Shown here: one piece after another, positions 1 through 6,324 of the stretch | How positions within the stretch are numbered: position 1 is the first letter of the stretch | How the letters are laid out: each line of letters opens with the position of its first letter | Assembly: GCA_019235595.1 (NCBI GenBank) | Contig: JAFAKI010000029.1 | Span: 1-10,480, forward strand | Length of the DNA stretch: 10,480 bases | Reading direction: 5' to 3' | DNA from: Mucilaginibacter sp. | GTDB taxonomy: Bacteria > Bacteroidota > Bacteroidia > Sphingobacteriales > Sphingobacteriaceae | The notes under the pieces: generated by a model | Database searches by the model: none | Told to the model about the DNA's origin: nothing | The model's input: the letters and a program-made list of their open reading frames with translations, nothing else | Program-made: the position numbers and the translations under genes

Positions 1-370
1 TAAAAAACAAGACGCCGAAAAAATTATCAAAACTTATTTTTCAGGGTATTCAAAAAAGGACTGGAATATTACGGCAAGCCAGCTGGCCGACGGCTTTACA
101 TTTTCAAGCCCTGCAGGTGACGACCATATACCTATTGCGGTATATAAAGAGCGTTGTTTTCCCAACTGTAAGTTTTTCGGGAAAATAGATTTCCCCGAAA
201 TTATGGTTGATGGGCACAAGGCATTGGTGATTTATGAAGCAACCACCACTAACAACAAGATTATCCGCAACGTTGAATACTGGACTTTTACCAATGGTAA
301 AATTAAATCGATTGAATGTTTCTTTGGGGGCACAGGCATAGGCTATCCCGCTAATGCTCAAAATAAATAA
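1..370 (+). CDS. NTF2/SnoaL-like protein, C-terminal part (5' end outside window)
   Basis: The reading frame whose codons begin at position 2 is open from the left edge to the TAA at 368-370, giving about 122 residues of a protein whose start lies upstream. The visible part begins with a helix-like stretch (DAEKIIKTYFSGYSKKDW), followed by alternating strands (FTFSSPAGDD, ALVIYEATT, NVEYWTFTNGKIKSIECFFG). That pattern of an N-terminal helix, then strands ending in a 'F.nGKI..ie.fFGG' strand, is typical of the cone-shaped NTF2/SnoaL-like fold, which is used for small-molecule binding or catalysis. No catalytic set is evident, so the substrate is unknown. The stop lies only 13 bases before the DGPF gene, suggesting a shared transcript with the sigma factor module. 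Such small proteins are often found beside DGPF/ECF sigma factor genes, but a regulatory link here is inference. Confidence 0.75.
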   Translation, partial: KKQDAEKIIKTYFSGYSKKDWNITASQLADGFTFSSPAGDDHIPIAVYKERCFPNCKFFGKIDFPEIMVDGHKALVIYEATTTNNKIIRNVEYWTFTNGKIKSIECFFGGTGIGYPANAQNK

Positions 371-383
371 GTACTTGTTAAAC

Positions 384-770
384 ATGGAAAAATTCTTATT
401 TATCATTCGCGAAGACCTTAATAAACTAAAAAAATGGAGCATGGAGCAGCGTTATAATGGGGTCAGGGAGATGGATGAATGGGTGAGATCCCTGGTGCAA
501 AATGGCAATTATGTTTCCGGTGATGCTCTGCATATAAAAGGAAGCTATGTGAGCAAAGACCAGGTGCTTTCTGATGGGCCGTTTATTGAAGCAAAGGAAG
601 GTATAAGCGGTTTTATGTCCATAGAAGCAAAAGACCAGCATGATGCTGTTCTCATTGCACAAGCTTGCCCTTTGGTGCAAAGAGGCGATATGGCTATCGA
701 GGTGCGGCCGCTAATGGAGGTAAAAGATATAAGGGAGTTAGGCGATGGGCCCAGAGCAACAGGCAGCTGA
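384..770 (+). CDS. YciI family / DGPF-domain protein
   Basis: This 128-residue protein has the YciI-like (dimeric alpha-beta barrel) pattern: an N-terminal strand (MEKFLFIIRED), a central DGPF motif at residues 64-67 within VLSDGPFIEAKEGISGF, and a C-terminal strand ending IEVRPLMEV. The DGPF subgroup is the usual genomic partner of ECF42 sigma factors, and such a gene follows directly here. I chose the ATG at 384 because family members start close to this strand. An in-frame ATG at 354 would overlap the upstream gene and add ten residues with no family match. The gene overlaps the sigma factor start by 26 bases, implying translational coupling. The biochemical role of DGPF proteins is not established; an enzymatic or sensory role has been suggested for the family. 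Confidence 0.88.
   Translation: MEKFLFIIREDLNKLKKWSMEQRYNGVREMDEWVRSLVQNGNYVSGDALHIKGSYVSKDQVLSDGPFIEAKEGISGFMSIEAKDQHDAVLIAQACPLVQRGDMAIEVRPLMEVKDIRELGDGPRATGS
731..737 (+). promoter_or_regulatory. Shine-Dalgarno sequence of the sigma factor gene
   Basis: The purine-rich AAGGGAG lies seven bases before the ATG at 745, inside the end of the DGPF coding sequence. It supports that start, and so the 26-base overlap of the two genes. Most other genes in this window lack so good a site. Confidence 0.6.
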
Positions 771-1974
771 CAAATTATACAAAACCCATTTCGGGAAAAT
801 GGTAACCGCCATGCTCCAGTTTTCAAGGGATATTGATCTTGAAACAGCTGAAGACCTGGTGCAGGATGCTTTTTTGACTGCGCTGGCTGTGTGGGAACAC
901 AAAGGCATCCCGCAAAATCCTGCAGGCTGGATGTATTCGGTTTGCAGGAATAATGCTATCAATGCTCTTAAAAAAAATAAAACATTTGAAAACCCTTTCC
1001 AGGAAGATCAAGCAACAAATGAGGCCGCAGAACAGGAAATAAACATTTTTGATGACCGGAAAATGCAGTTGCTATTTGCGTGTGCGCATCCACGGCTGTC
1101 GGCAAAAATGCAGGTGGTGATCACGCTGAAGTATGTAGCCAACCTGAGAACAGAGTCTATTGCAAAGGCATTAGGCATAACGGTTGATGGTATTGATAAA
1201 ATACTTTCGAGGGCCAAGCTACGGATAAGGATGGAGAATATTTTTTTGACCGAGCCGACGCCGGAACAATTGAAAACGAGGCTGCCTGTTGTGCATAAAA
1301 TAATTTATCTGATATTTAACGAAGGCTACAAAGCGGGCAGCGGAAAGCAGATCATCCGTGAAGAATTATGTGAAGAGAGCCTGATCATGACAAAATCTTT
1401 ACTGGACAATAGTATTTGCAATAGTGATACAGCTGCTCTGTATGCTTTATTATTGCTAAATGCTGCGCGGCTGAGCGCAAGGTTTGCGCCAAATGGCGAA
1501 TTATCAGATCTTGAAGAGCAGGACAGGAATTTGTGGAACAATGACTTGATCGCTCTGGGCAGTTATTATATGCGTCAATCCAAAAGCGAGAGCGTTTCTT
1601 CCTATCATTACGAGGCAGCGATTGCCTACCTGCATTGCCAGGCAAAAAATTTTGCAAGTACCGATTGGGCTGCTATCGTTCAATTATACAAACAATTATT
1701 ACAAAATAACCCCAACCCCTTTATTGAGATGAACTATGCTGTTGCTTTGTACTATGCTTCTCAAAAACAGGAAGCCTTTAAAGTGCTTCACAAGCTGCAG
1801 CAAACTTTCCTTGATCATTCCTACTTGCTTCACGTAACGCTGGGCAAACTGTATTTGCTGGAAGATGATCCCGACAAAAGCAATCTGCATTTGGAAAAGG
1901 CTCTATCCCTCACAAATTTTCAAGCAGAAAAAGACTGTGTAAAAAGGTTGATGATGAAAGAATTGAAGCATTAA
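745..1974 (+). CDS. ECF-type RNA polymerase sigma factor with DUF6596/TPR-like C-terminal extension (ECF42-like)
   Basis: This 409-residue protein is twice the usual ECF length. Residues ~10-80 form sigma region 2, with AEDLVQDAFLTALAVW at 35-50 and the downstream PAGWMYSVCRNNAINALKK. Residues ~105-163 form region 4, with a helix-turn-helix around RTESIAKALGITVDGIDK. From ~180 comes the DUF6596 segment (IIYLIFNEGYKAGSG, the 'LiFNEGY' hallmark), then a helical TPR-like tail with SSYHYEAAIAYLH, TDWAAIVQLYKQLL and NPFIEMNYAVALYY. This architecture plus an upstream DGPF gene is the known signature of the ECF42 group, in which the C-terminal extension is reported to be needed for activity. No anti-sigma factor gene is visible, as is usual for the group. 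It should direct transcription of its own operon or other DGPF genes, but the target promoters are not evident here. Confidence 0.93.
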   Translation: MGPEQQAADKLYKTHFGKMVTAMLQFSRDIDLETAEDLVQDAFLTALAVWEHKGIPQNPAGWMYSVCRNNAINALKKNKTFENPFQEDQATNEAAEQEINIFDDRKMQLLFACAHPRLSAKMQVVITLKYVANLRTESIAKALGITVDGIDKILSRAKLRIRMENIFLTEPTPEQLKTRLPVVHKIIYLIFNEGYKAGSGKQIIREELCEESLIMTKSLLDNSICNSDTAALYALLLLNAARLSARFAPNGELSDLEEQDRNLWNNDLIALGSYYMRQSKSESVSSYHYEAAIAYLHCQAKNFASTDWAAIVQLYKQLLQNNPNPFIEMNYAVALYYASQKQEAFKVLHKLQQTFLDHSYLLHVTLGKLYLLEDDPDKSNLHLEKALSLTNFQAEKDCVKRLMMKELKH

Positions 1975-1989
1975 AGGCAATTTCCCTCC

Positions 1990-2060
1990 ATTATCAGGAT
2001 GGTATACTCTTAGTTTTAGCGGGGGATTATCAGGATGGATATACTCTTGGTTTTAGCGGG
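1990..2060. repeat. Two-copy imperfect tandem direct repeat, 36-bp period
   Basis: Copy 1 (1990-2023, 34 bp) and copy 2 (2026-2060, 35 bp) both read ATTATCAGGATGG, then ATACTCTT.GTTTTAGCGGG. They differ by one inserted A after GGATGG and one A/G substitution, and are separated by two G residues. The repeat lies between the convergent sigma factor and DUF6882-like genes and is not coding in any evident frame. The function is unknown; it could be a local duplication or a remnant of a dispersed repeat. Confidence 0.85.
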
Positions 2061-2064
2061 TTTA

Positions 2065-2087
2065 AGTTCAAGCGGCCCGCTTGAACT
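2065..2087. other. Strong 10-bp hairpin between convergent genes
   Basis: AGTTCAAGCG (2065-2074) pairs perfectly with CGCTTGAACT (2078-2087) over a GCC loop. It sits directly after the tandem repeat and 18 bases from the end of the minus-strand gene. Neither side carries a T tract, so it is not a classical intrinsic terminator. It may still stabilise or end the two converging transcripts. The AGCGGG that ends each repeat copy could pair instead with CCCGCT at 2076-2081, giving alternative folds. Confidence 0.6.
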
Positions 2088-2104
2088 GGAGTGGCAGGCA
2101 ATTT

Positions 2105-2863
2105 TCAATTATCTTTTTGGTTTCTTTCTTTGATCTCAAAATAACATTGATCGCAAACGAGTCTTATGTTTGCAAAAGCCACTGCCACATCATTCCACCC
2201 GTCTTCCTTTAATCGCACTTTTTCACATTCATCACACCAGGCCTCATAGCCGTCGTCGTCATCTGTTATTGTATCTGGATCAAACGCTTCATGAAAGCCG
2301 GCATGCGTGTCTTTATTTAAATGCTGACAAATAAAAGCTATCCTGCCAGAAACATGTGAATCGCAGGAAATGTATTTATCTTTTAAGGCATCGTACTCTT
2401 CCTGGGTTAATTCATTAGTAAATATAAAGTAGATGAAAAGATGGTCTTGTGGAATCCGATACGCGCCAATTGCATTCAACAATTTCGCAGATACGGCAGT
2501 CAATGCCCACCCAGTATATTCATCACCATCGAGCAATCCTTTGGTAAGCTCCTCGAAATCGTTTGTCTGTCCAAAAGCTTTTACTTTCTCGAGACCACGA
2601 CAAACATGTTTTGGTGTAGTCTTATTATCCCATGACCATTTCCAAGTATCAGTTTTGGTTGAGAATGACCCTACATCTACGTACTTGAAATAAAGATTTC
2701 TTCCGTTATCAGATTTAAAATGAAAAGCGCCTATGCCGTGATCATAAAACCAATTTTCATAGCTATTAATATCATACAATTTAATGAACTCATCTTGCAA
2801 AGGCATAAAATATTCAAGACATTGCTCTGTAAATTCCTCAAAATTCTGCTCTGATGAAGTCAT
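2105..2863 (-). CDS. DUF6882-like protein with C-terminal Cys4 zinc-ribbon-like segment
   Basis: This is a 252-residue cytoplasmic protein without signal peptide or membrane segments. The N-terminal half (~25-135) resembles the DUF6882 type: a glycine-rich strand (GIGAFHFKSDNGRNLYFKYVD), then DTWKWSWDN at 72-80, helices, and GWALTAVSAKLLNAIGAYRIP. The C-terminal part contains FICQHLNKDTHAGFHEAF, an Asp-rich linker at ~197-204, then Cys210-x2-Cys213 and Cys237-x2-Cys240, a spacing suited to binding one zinc ion. Proteins of this kind are uncharacterised; some relatives lie near toxin/immunity or SMI1-like genes, but no toxin partner is visible here. The DUF6882 name is from memory of the tryptophan motif and should be treated as probable, not certain. 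A -7 promoter box lies upstream at 2885-2892. Confidence 0.7.
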   Translation of the reverse strand: MTSSEQNFEEFTEQCLEYFMPLQDEFIKLYDINSYENWFYDHGIGAFHFKSDNGRNLYFKYVDVGSFSTKTDTWKWSWDNKTTPKHVCRGLEKVKAFGQTNDFEELTKGLLDGDEYTGWALTAVSAKLLNAIGAYRIPQDHLFIYFIFTNELTQEEYDALKDKYISCDSHVSGRIAFICQHLNKDTHAGFHEAFDPDTITDDDDGYEAWCDECEKVRLKEDGWNDVAVAFANIRLVCDQCYFEIKERNQKDN

Positions 2864-2884
2864 ATGTTAATTGGTTTGGCGTCT

Positions 2885-2892
2885 CAAATATA
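2885..2892 (-). promoter_or_regulatory. Putative Bacteroidota -7 box before the DUF6882-like gene
   Basis: On the minus strand this reads TATATTTG, an exact TAnnTTTG match, 21 bases before the ATG at 2863. No good TTTG -33 box was found 19-21 bases further upstream, so this is only half supported. The same octamer precedes the tRNA genes. Confidence 0.4.
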
Positions 2893-2945
2893 CGTATCCG
2901 TCTTAGATTATCTTGATTCTTGACTCCCGGTTCTCAGCTCTATCC

Positions 2946-2982
2946 CAAAACAACAAAAGCCGACCTCTCGATCAGCTTTTGT
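2946..2982 (-). terminator. Intrinsic terminator after tRNA-Leu
   Basis: A 13-bp stem including G-U pairs (2953-2965 with 2970-2982) closes a GAGA tetraloop on the minus strand. It is followed by the T-rich TTTTGTTGTTTT. The stem begins at the discriminator base of tRNA-Leu, so the terminator abuts the mature tRNA 3' end. Confidence 0.8.
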
Positions 2983-3067
2983 ACCTAGGGCGGGAATCGA
3001 ACCCGCACTCGCTTTAAGGCGAACAGGATTTTAAGTCCTGCGTGTCTACCAGTTCCACCACCTAGGC
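2982..3067 (-). tRNA. tRNA-Leu (anticodon UAA)
   Basis: The 86-nt minus-strand sequence folds as a class II tRNA. The acceptor arm is GCCTAGG against CCTAGGT with discriminator A; the first pair is G-U. The D-loop contains the typical GGTAGACA. The anticodon stem CAGGA/TCCTG encloses loop CTTAAAA, giving anticodon TAA at 3031-3033. A long variable arm (TTCGCCTTAAAGCGA) and a T arm with GGTTCGATTCC follow. The long variable arm and the UAA anticodon identify leucine. No CCA is encoded. It is the second gene of a tRNA pair behind tRNA-Gly, with a hairpin and a terminator between them. Confidence 0.97.
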
Positions 3068-3075
3068 AGAGTTTA

Positions 3076-3093
3076 TCCCGATCAGAATCGGGA
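3076..3093. other. 7-bp hairpin just upstream of tRNA-Leu
   Basis: TCCCGAT (3076-3082) pairs with ATCGGGA (3087-3093) over a four-base loop. It lies 8 bases before the 5' end of tRNA-Leu on the minus strand and has no T tract, so it is not a terminator. It could influence 5' processing; this is inference. Confidence 0.5.
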
Positions 3094-3099
3094 GATTTA

Positions 3100-3139
3100 C
3101 CTTTTAAAAACAAATCCCTTCTTTTTATCGGAAGGGATT
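3100..3139 (-). terminator. Intrinsic terminator between tRNA-Gly and tRNA-Leu
   Basis: On the minus strand AATCCCTTC (3131-3139) and GAAGGGATT (3113-3121) form a perfect 9-bp stem, followed immediately by TGTTTTT. It lies 3 bases after the discriminator of tRNA-Gly. It should end most tRNA-Gly transcripts, so tRNA-Leu would depend on readthrough or on a promoter of its own, which I could not identify. Confidence 0.75.
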
Positions 3140-3141
3140 AG

Positions 3142-3214
<73 letters not shown>

Positions 3215-3246
3215 ATTTCGCAAGCCACTATCGCGTTTGCGGAGTG

Positions 3247-3277
3247 CAAATATAGACAGAAAAGAATATTCCGCAAG
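3247..3277 (-). promoter_or_regulatory. Bacteroidota-type promoter of the tRNA pair
   Basis: On the minus strand CTTG (3274-3277, one base off the TTTG -33 consensus) is followed after exactly 19 bases by TATATTTG (3247-3254), an exact TAnnTTTG -7 box. This matches the primary sigma factor promoter known for Bacteroidota and would start transcription near 3241, about 27 bases before tRNA-Gly. A 5-bp stem (TTTGC/GCAAA, 3236-3250) overlaps the -7 box. Confidence 0.7.
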
Positions 3278-3305
3278 TGTTAAAAACGAAATTTTTTCAA
3301 AAAAG

Positions 3306-3791
3306 TTATAACTCGTTGTTTTTCAAAATGTCAGAAATGATTTCATTCTCATATCCGCGGCTTAAAGCGTACTGGTGCAGTTTAATTTTCCTTTTATAGG
3401 GATCTTTTTCGCCTAAAAGTGCCGCCTTTTTTTGCAAAATCTGCTTAAGTGTGCTCAAATAATCGTCGCTATCAATGCTGTTCAACGCTTTTTTTATCAA
3501 CACATCAGATACTTTTTTGAATTTTAAACCTTGTTTTATCTTCTGTTTTCCCCAGCCTTTTTGGTTAAATTTCCCTTGAACGTATGCATTTGCAAAACGC
3601 GCCTCATTTAAAAAATTAGTTTGGATAAGCTGAACGATCAGGTTTTCAACCTGCGCACTATGCAGGCCCCATTCATACAATTTGTCGCGTACTTCCTGCT
3701 GTGAGCGTTCCTGGTAAGCACAGTAATGCTCGGCTTTGGTTAATGCTGTTTTTTCGTCTGTTATCCGGGTAGGCTTGGGTTGGTCCATCAA
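3306..3791 (-). CDS. recX: Regulatory protein RecX
   Basis: This 161-residue protein matches RecX in length and pattern. It has three-helix repeats beginning with AEHYCAYQERSQQEVRDKLYEWGL (~20-44), the second repeat core IVQLIQTNFLNEARFANAYVQGKFNQKGWGKQKIKQGLKFK (~52-92), and a third repeat ending QYALSRGYENEIISDILKN. The 'fLnE.RfA.ayv..k....wG..kI...L' signature is diagnostic of the family. RecX binds RecA and modulates, usually inhibits, its filament and recombinase activity. recA is not in this window. The gene is transcribed away from murF with 56 bases between starts, and I could not find a convincing promoter for either in that gap. Its stop lies 91 bases before tRNA-Gly. Confidence 0.93.
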   Translation of the reverse strand: MMDQPKPTRITDEKTALTKAEHYCAYQERSQQEVRDKLYEWGLHSAQVENLIVQLIQTNFLNEARFANAYVQGKFNQKGWGKQKIKQGLKFKKVSDVLIKKALNSIDSDDYLSTLKQILQKKAALLGEKDPYKRKIKLHQYALSRGYENEIISDILKNNEL

Positions 3792-3847
3792 ATGCCAAAA
3801 ATCGTTAAAAATTCTTCTATTGGCAGAAATATAAGCAAATTCGTGGC

Positions 3848-5197
3848 ATGCTTAGCAACCATTATTCTATCCGTGAAGTACAGCAGATCATCGACGCCGA
3901 CGGGGTTATCGAAACAGAAGACGTTATTAGCGTTTTACTGACCGATAGCCGTCGTATTACTAACGCTTCAGAAGGATTGTTCTTTGCTTTAAGTGGCAGG
4001 CGCAATGGGCATGAGTTCGTTGCTGAGGCTTATGCGGCCGGTGTACGCAATTTTGTGGTGACGCATCAGACAGAAATAAAAATGCCAGGAGCTAACTTCC
4101 TGCTGGTGGATAATGTGTTGGAAGCCTTACAAAAACTGGCTGCTTATCACCGCAACCGTTTTAATCTGGAAGTGATCGGTATTACCGGCAGTAACGGGAA
4201 AACTATCGTGAAAGAATGGTTGTATCAGCTATTGATCTCGGATAAAACTATTGTCCGCAATCCTAAAAGTTATAATTCGCAGATTGGGGTGCCATTGTCT
4301 GTTTGGCAGATCACTGACAAGGATGACCTGGGTATTTTTGAGGCCGGAATCTCCACCGTAAACGAAATGGAACGGTTGGAGGCCATCATCAAACCGTCCA
4401 TTGGTGTTTTGACGCATATAGGTCCGGCGCACGATGAAGGCTTTAAGGATCGCAAAGAAAAAGTACTCGAAAAACTAAAGTTATTCGCCCATTGCAAGTT
4501 GTTGATCCACAATTATGACCAACTCGTGGATTATAAAAAGCATATCCCGGTTAAAGAGCGCTTTAGCTGGAGCAGGCGGTTTAACCAGGCTGATCTGTAT
4601 GTTTTTGCGGAAACCATCATTTCAAGAAACTATTATTTACGCGCAAAATACAAGGGTAAAGAAATTGAGTGCCTGATCCCTTTTATGGATGAGGCCTCGG
4701 TAGAGAATGCGATTGTTTGCTGGGCCACTATGCTGGCGATGGGATACAGCGCAGTTGAGGTTGATAAAAGAATAGAAAGGCTAAGCCCCGTAAGTATGCG
4801 GCTGGAGCTAAAGAACGGCATCAACGATTGTTCTGTCATCGACGATTCTTATAACTCTGATGTGCAATCCTTAGAAATTGCCCTGAACTTTCTAAATCAA
4901 CAAAACCAGCACCCCACCCGCACGCTTATACTTTCAGATATCTACCAGTCGGGTTTGGAGCAGGATGTGCTGTACCGGCAAGTGGCCGATATGATCAAGA
5001 CGAAAAGGATAAACAAGTTTGTCGGGGTAGGTGAGGCATTATCGGCTCATAAAGATTATTTTAGCTTGGAAAATAAACATTTCTATCCGGATACCAATAC
5101 TTTACTTCAGCACCTTAACGAACTGAACTTTGACAACGAGACCATTCTGATAAAGGCGCGCGGAGTTTCGAGTTTGAGCGGATTAGTTCAGTATTAA
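3848..5197 (+). CDS. murF: MurF domain (UDP-MurNAc-tripeptide:D-Ala-D-Ala ligase), frame broken at its C-terminus
   Basis: MurF uses ATP to join D-Ala-D-Ala to UDP-MurNAc-tripeptide in the cytoplasm, the last soluble step of the peptidoglycan precursor. Visible features are an N-terminal UDP-MurNAc binding region with TDSRRI (32-37) and LFFALSGRRNGHEF (44-57), the ATP-binding loop GITGSNGKT (111-119), NPKSYNSQIGVPLS (138-151), THIGPAHDEGF (189-199), and DDSYNSD (332-338) for the ligase C-terminal region. In this phylum the protein normally continues into alanine racemase as one chain of about 820 residues. Here the in-frame match ends at ILIK (433-436). The last 13 residues (ARGVSSLSGLVQY) are out of frame, because the expected KGARSFEFERI lies in the next frame. 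The MurF end motif (KGSR-like) is therefore disrupted unless the base loss is a sequence error. Confidence 0.9.
   Translation: MLSNHYSIREVQQIIDADGVIETEDVISVLLTDSRRITNASEGLFFALSGRRNGHEFVAEAYAAGVRNFVVTHQTEIKMPGANFLLVDNVLEALQKLAAYHRNRFNLEVIGITGSNGKTIVKEWLYQLLISDKTIVRNPKSYNSQIGVPLSVWQITDKDDLGIFEAGISTVNEMERLEAIIKPSIGVLTHIGPAHDEGFKDRKEKVLEKLKLFAHCKLLIHNYDQLVDYKKHIPVKERFSWSRRFNQADLYVFAETIISRNYYLRAKYKGKEIECLIPFMDEASVENAIVCWATMLAMGYSAVEVDKRIERLSPVSMRLELKNGINDCSVIDDSYNSDVQSLEIALNFLNQQNQHPTRTLILSDIYQSGLEQDVLYRQVADMIKTKRINKFVGVGEALSAHKDYFSLENKHFYPDTNTLLQHLNELNFDNETILIKARGVSSLSGLVQY
5150..5157 (+). other. Frameshift site between MurF and Alr (one base missing)
   Basis: The DNA reads ATA AAG GC here. The conserved reading I-K-G-A-R would need ATA AAA GGC or ATA AAG GGC, one base more. 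Frame 2 (MurF) is correct up to K436. Frame 1 (Alr) is correct from GGC at 5155 onward and open without a stop to 6309. The frames overlap only between 5134 and 5194, and the motif match places the shift at the short A run 5152-5154. With one base restored the gene encodes 820 residues. Confidence 0.85.
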
Positions 5198-5217
5198 GCC
5201 TGAAAGCGCACGAAACA

Positions 5218-6309
5218 GTGATGGAGATTAGCCTGAACGCGCTGCTGAATAACCTGAATTTCTACAAGTCGAAGTTAAAGCCGGGAGTGAAGATCATGGC
5301 CATGGTGAAGGCTTTCTCCTACGGCAGCGGGACTTTTGAAGTGGCTAATGTGCTTCAATACAATAAAGTAGATTACCTGGCGGTGGCTTATATAGACGAG
5401 GGTGTTGCCTTAAGGCAAGCCGGGATTACACTGCCGGTAATGGTACTTAACCCTGAGCTATCGGCATTTGATAAATTGATAGAATTTAAGCTGGAGCCCG
5501 AGATTTTCAGCTTTAATTTGCTGGATGAGTTTGTAAAATATGCGCAATCGCATCATCTGAGCAATTATCCGGTGCACCTGAAAATTGATACCGGTATGCA
5601 CAGGCTTGGTTTTGAAGAACAGGACATCGACACGCTTTGTGATCTGATAGAGGAAAACAGGTATATCAAAGTGCAATCGGTTTTCTCGCATTTGGTTGCC
5701 AGTGATGCCAAAGAACACGATGATTTCACCAAAAAACAGATCAAACGCTTTGAAAAAGCTTTTACCAAAATCGAGAAAGCGCTTGGGTATAAGGTAATAA
5801 AACATATTTGCAATACCGGGGGCATCATACGCTGGCCTTCGGCGCATTTTGATATGGTAAGGCTGGGAATAGGCTTGTACGGTATTGATGGATCAATTGC
5901 GCCTGGCTCAAACGAACTCCAGCCAATTGCGACACTAAAAACCAGCGTGTCCCAGGTGCGTAAGGTGGTTGCCAACGATACTATCGGCTATAACCGGAAT
6001 GGCAAACTCAACCACAATGGTAAAATAGCAACCATCCGCATAGGTTATGCCGATGGCTACCTGCGCGCTTTCGGCAATGGAGTTGGAAAAATGCTTATAA
6101 AAGGAAAACTGGTGCCAACAGTGGGCAACATTTCAATGGACATGACCATGCTGGATGTCAGCAACGTAGATGTGCGCGAGGGCGACGAGGTAATTGTATT
6201 TAATGATAAATTACCAATAGAAGAGCTGGCCCGCGAAATTGGCACCATCCCTTATGAAATATTGACCAATATTTCGCAAAGGGTAAAAAGAGTGTATTTT
6301 TATGAATAG
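5218..6309 (+). CDS. alr: Alanine racemase domain (second half of a MurF-Alr fusion)
   Basis: Alr interconverts L- and D-alanine with pyridoxal phosphate, supplying D-Ala to the ligases. The PLP-binding lysine is K31 in IMAMVKAFSYGSGTF. Other family signatures are VHLKIDTGMHRLGF, VFSHLVASD, CNTGGI, MVRLGIGLYG, the catalytic tyrosine Y258 in TIGYNRNGK, IRIGYADGY, and VGNISMDMTMLDVS. The 363 residues listed run from GTG 5218, with ATG 5221 next. Neither has a convincing Shine-Dalgarno sequence. The frame is open upstream to 5155 and encodes the normal interdomain linker (GARSFEFERI, then LSLKAHET), so the true polypeptide probably starts at murF. If the frameshift is real, expression would need reinitiation 20 bases after the murF stop, or slippage. 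The catalytic domain itself looks intact. Confidence 0.93.
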   Translation: MMEISLNALLNNLNFYKSKLKPGVKIMAMVKAFSYGSGTFEVANVLQYNKVDYLAVAYIDEGVALRQAGITLPVMVLNPELSAFDKLIEFKLEPEIFSFNLLDEFVKYAQSHHLSNYPVHLKIDTGMHRLGFEEQDIDTLCDLIEENRYIKVQSVFSHLVASDAKEHDDFTKKQIKRFEKAFTKIEKALGYKVIKHICNTGGIIRWPSAHFDMVRLGIGLYGIDGSIAPGSNELQPIATLKTSVSQVRKVVANDTIGYNRNGKLNHNGKIATIRIGYADGYLRAFGNGVGKMLIKGKLVPTVGNISMDMTMLDVSNVDVREGDEVIVFNDKLPIEELAREIGTIPYEILTNISQRVKRVYFYE

Positions 6310-6324
6310 AAATCTTCTACTGAT

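Noticed and set aside
1990..2060. CRISPR array
   Set aside because: Only two near-adjacent copies with a 2-base gap, no spacers and no cas genes.
2065..2087. Classical rho-independent terminator for the sigma factor gene
   Set aside because: The stem is strong but no T tract follows on either strand, so I list it only as a hairpin.
5148..5160. Programmed -1 frameshift signal at ATAAAGG
   Set aside because: Not a proper XXXYYYZ heptamer, no upstream Shine-Dalgarno-like stimulator and no obvious downstream structure; a simple base loss explains the data better.
5458..5975. Two long open frames on the minus strand opposite alr (129 and 136 codons)
   Set aside because: They lie wholly opposite a well-conserved alr, resemble no family and have no promoter or start context; they are frame shadows.
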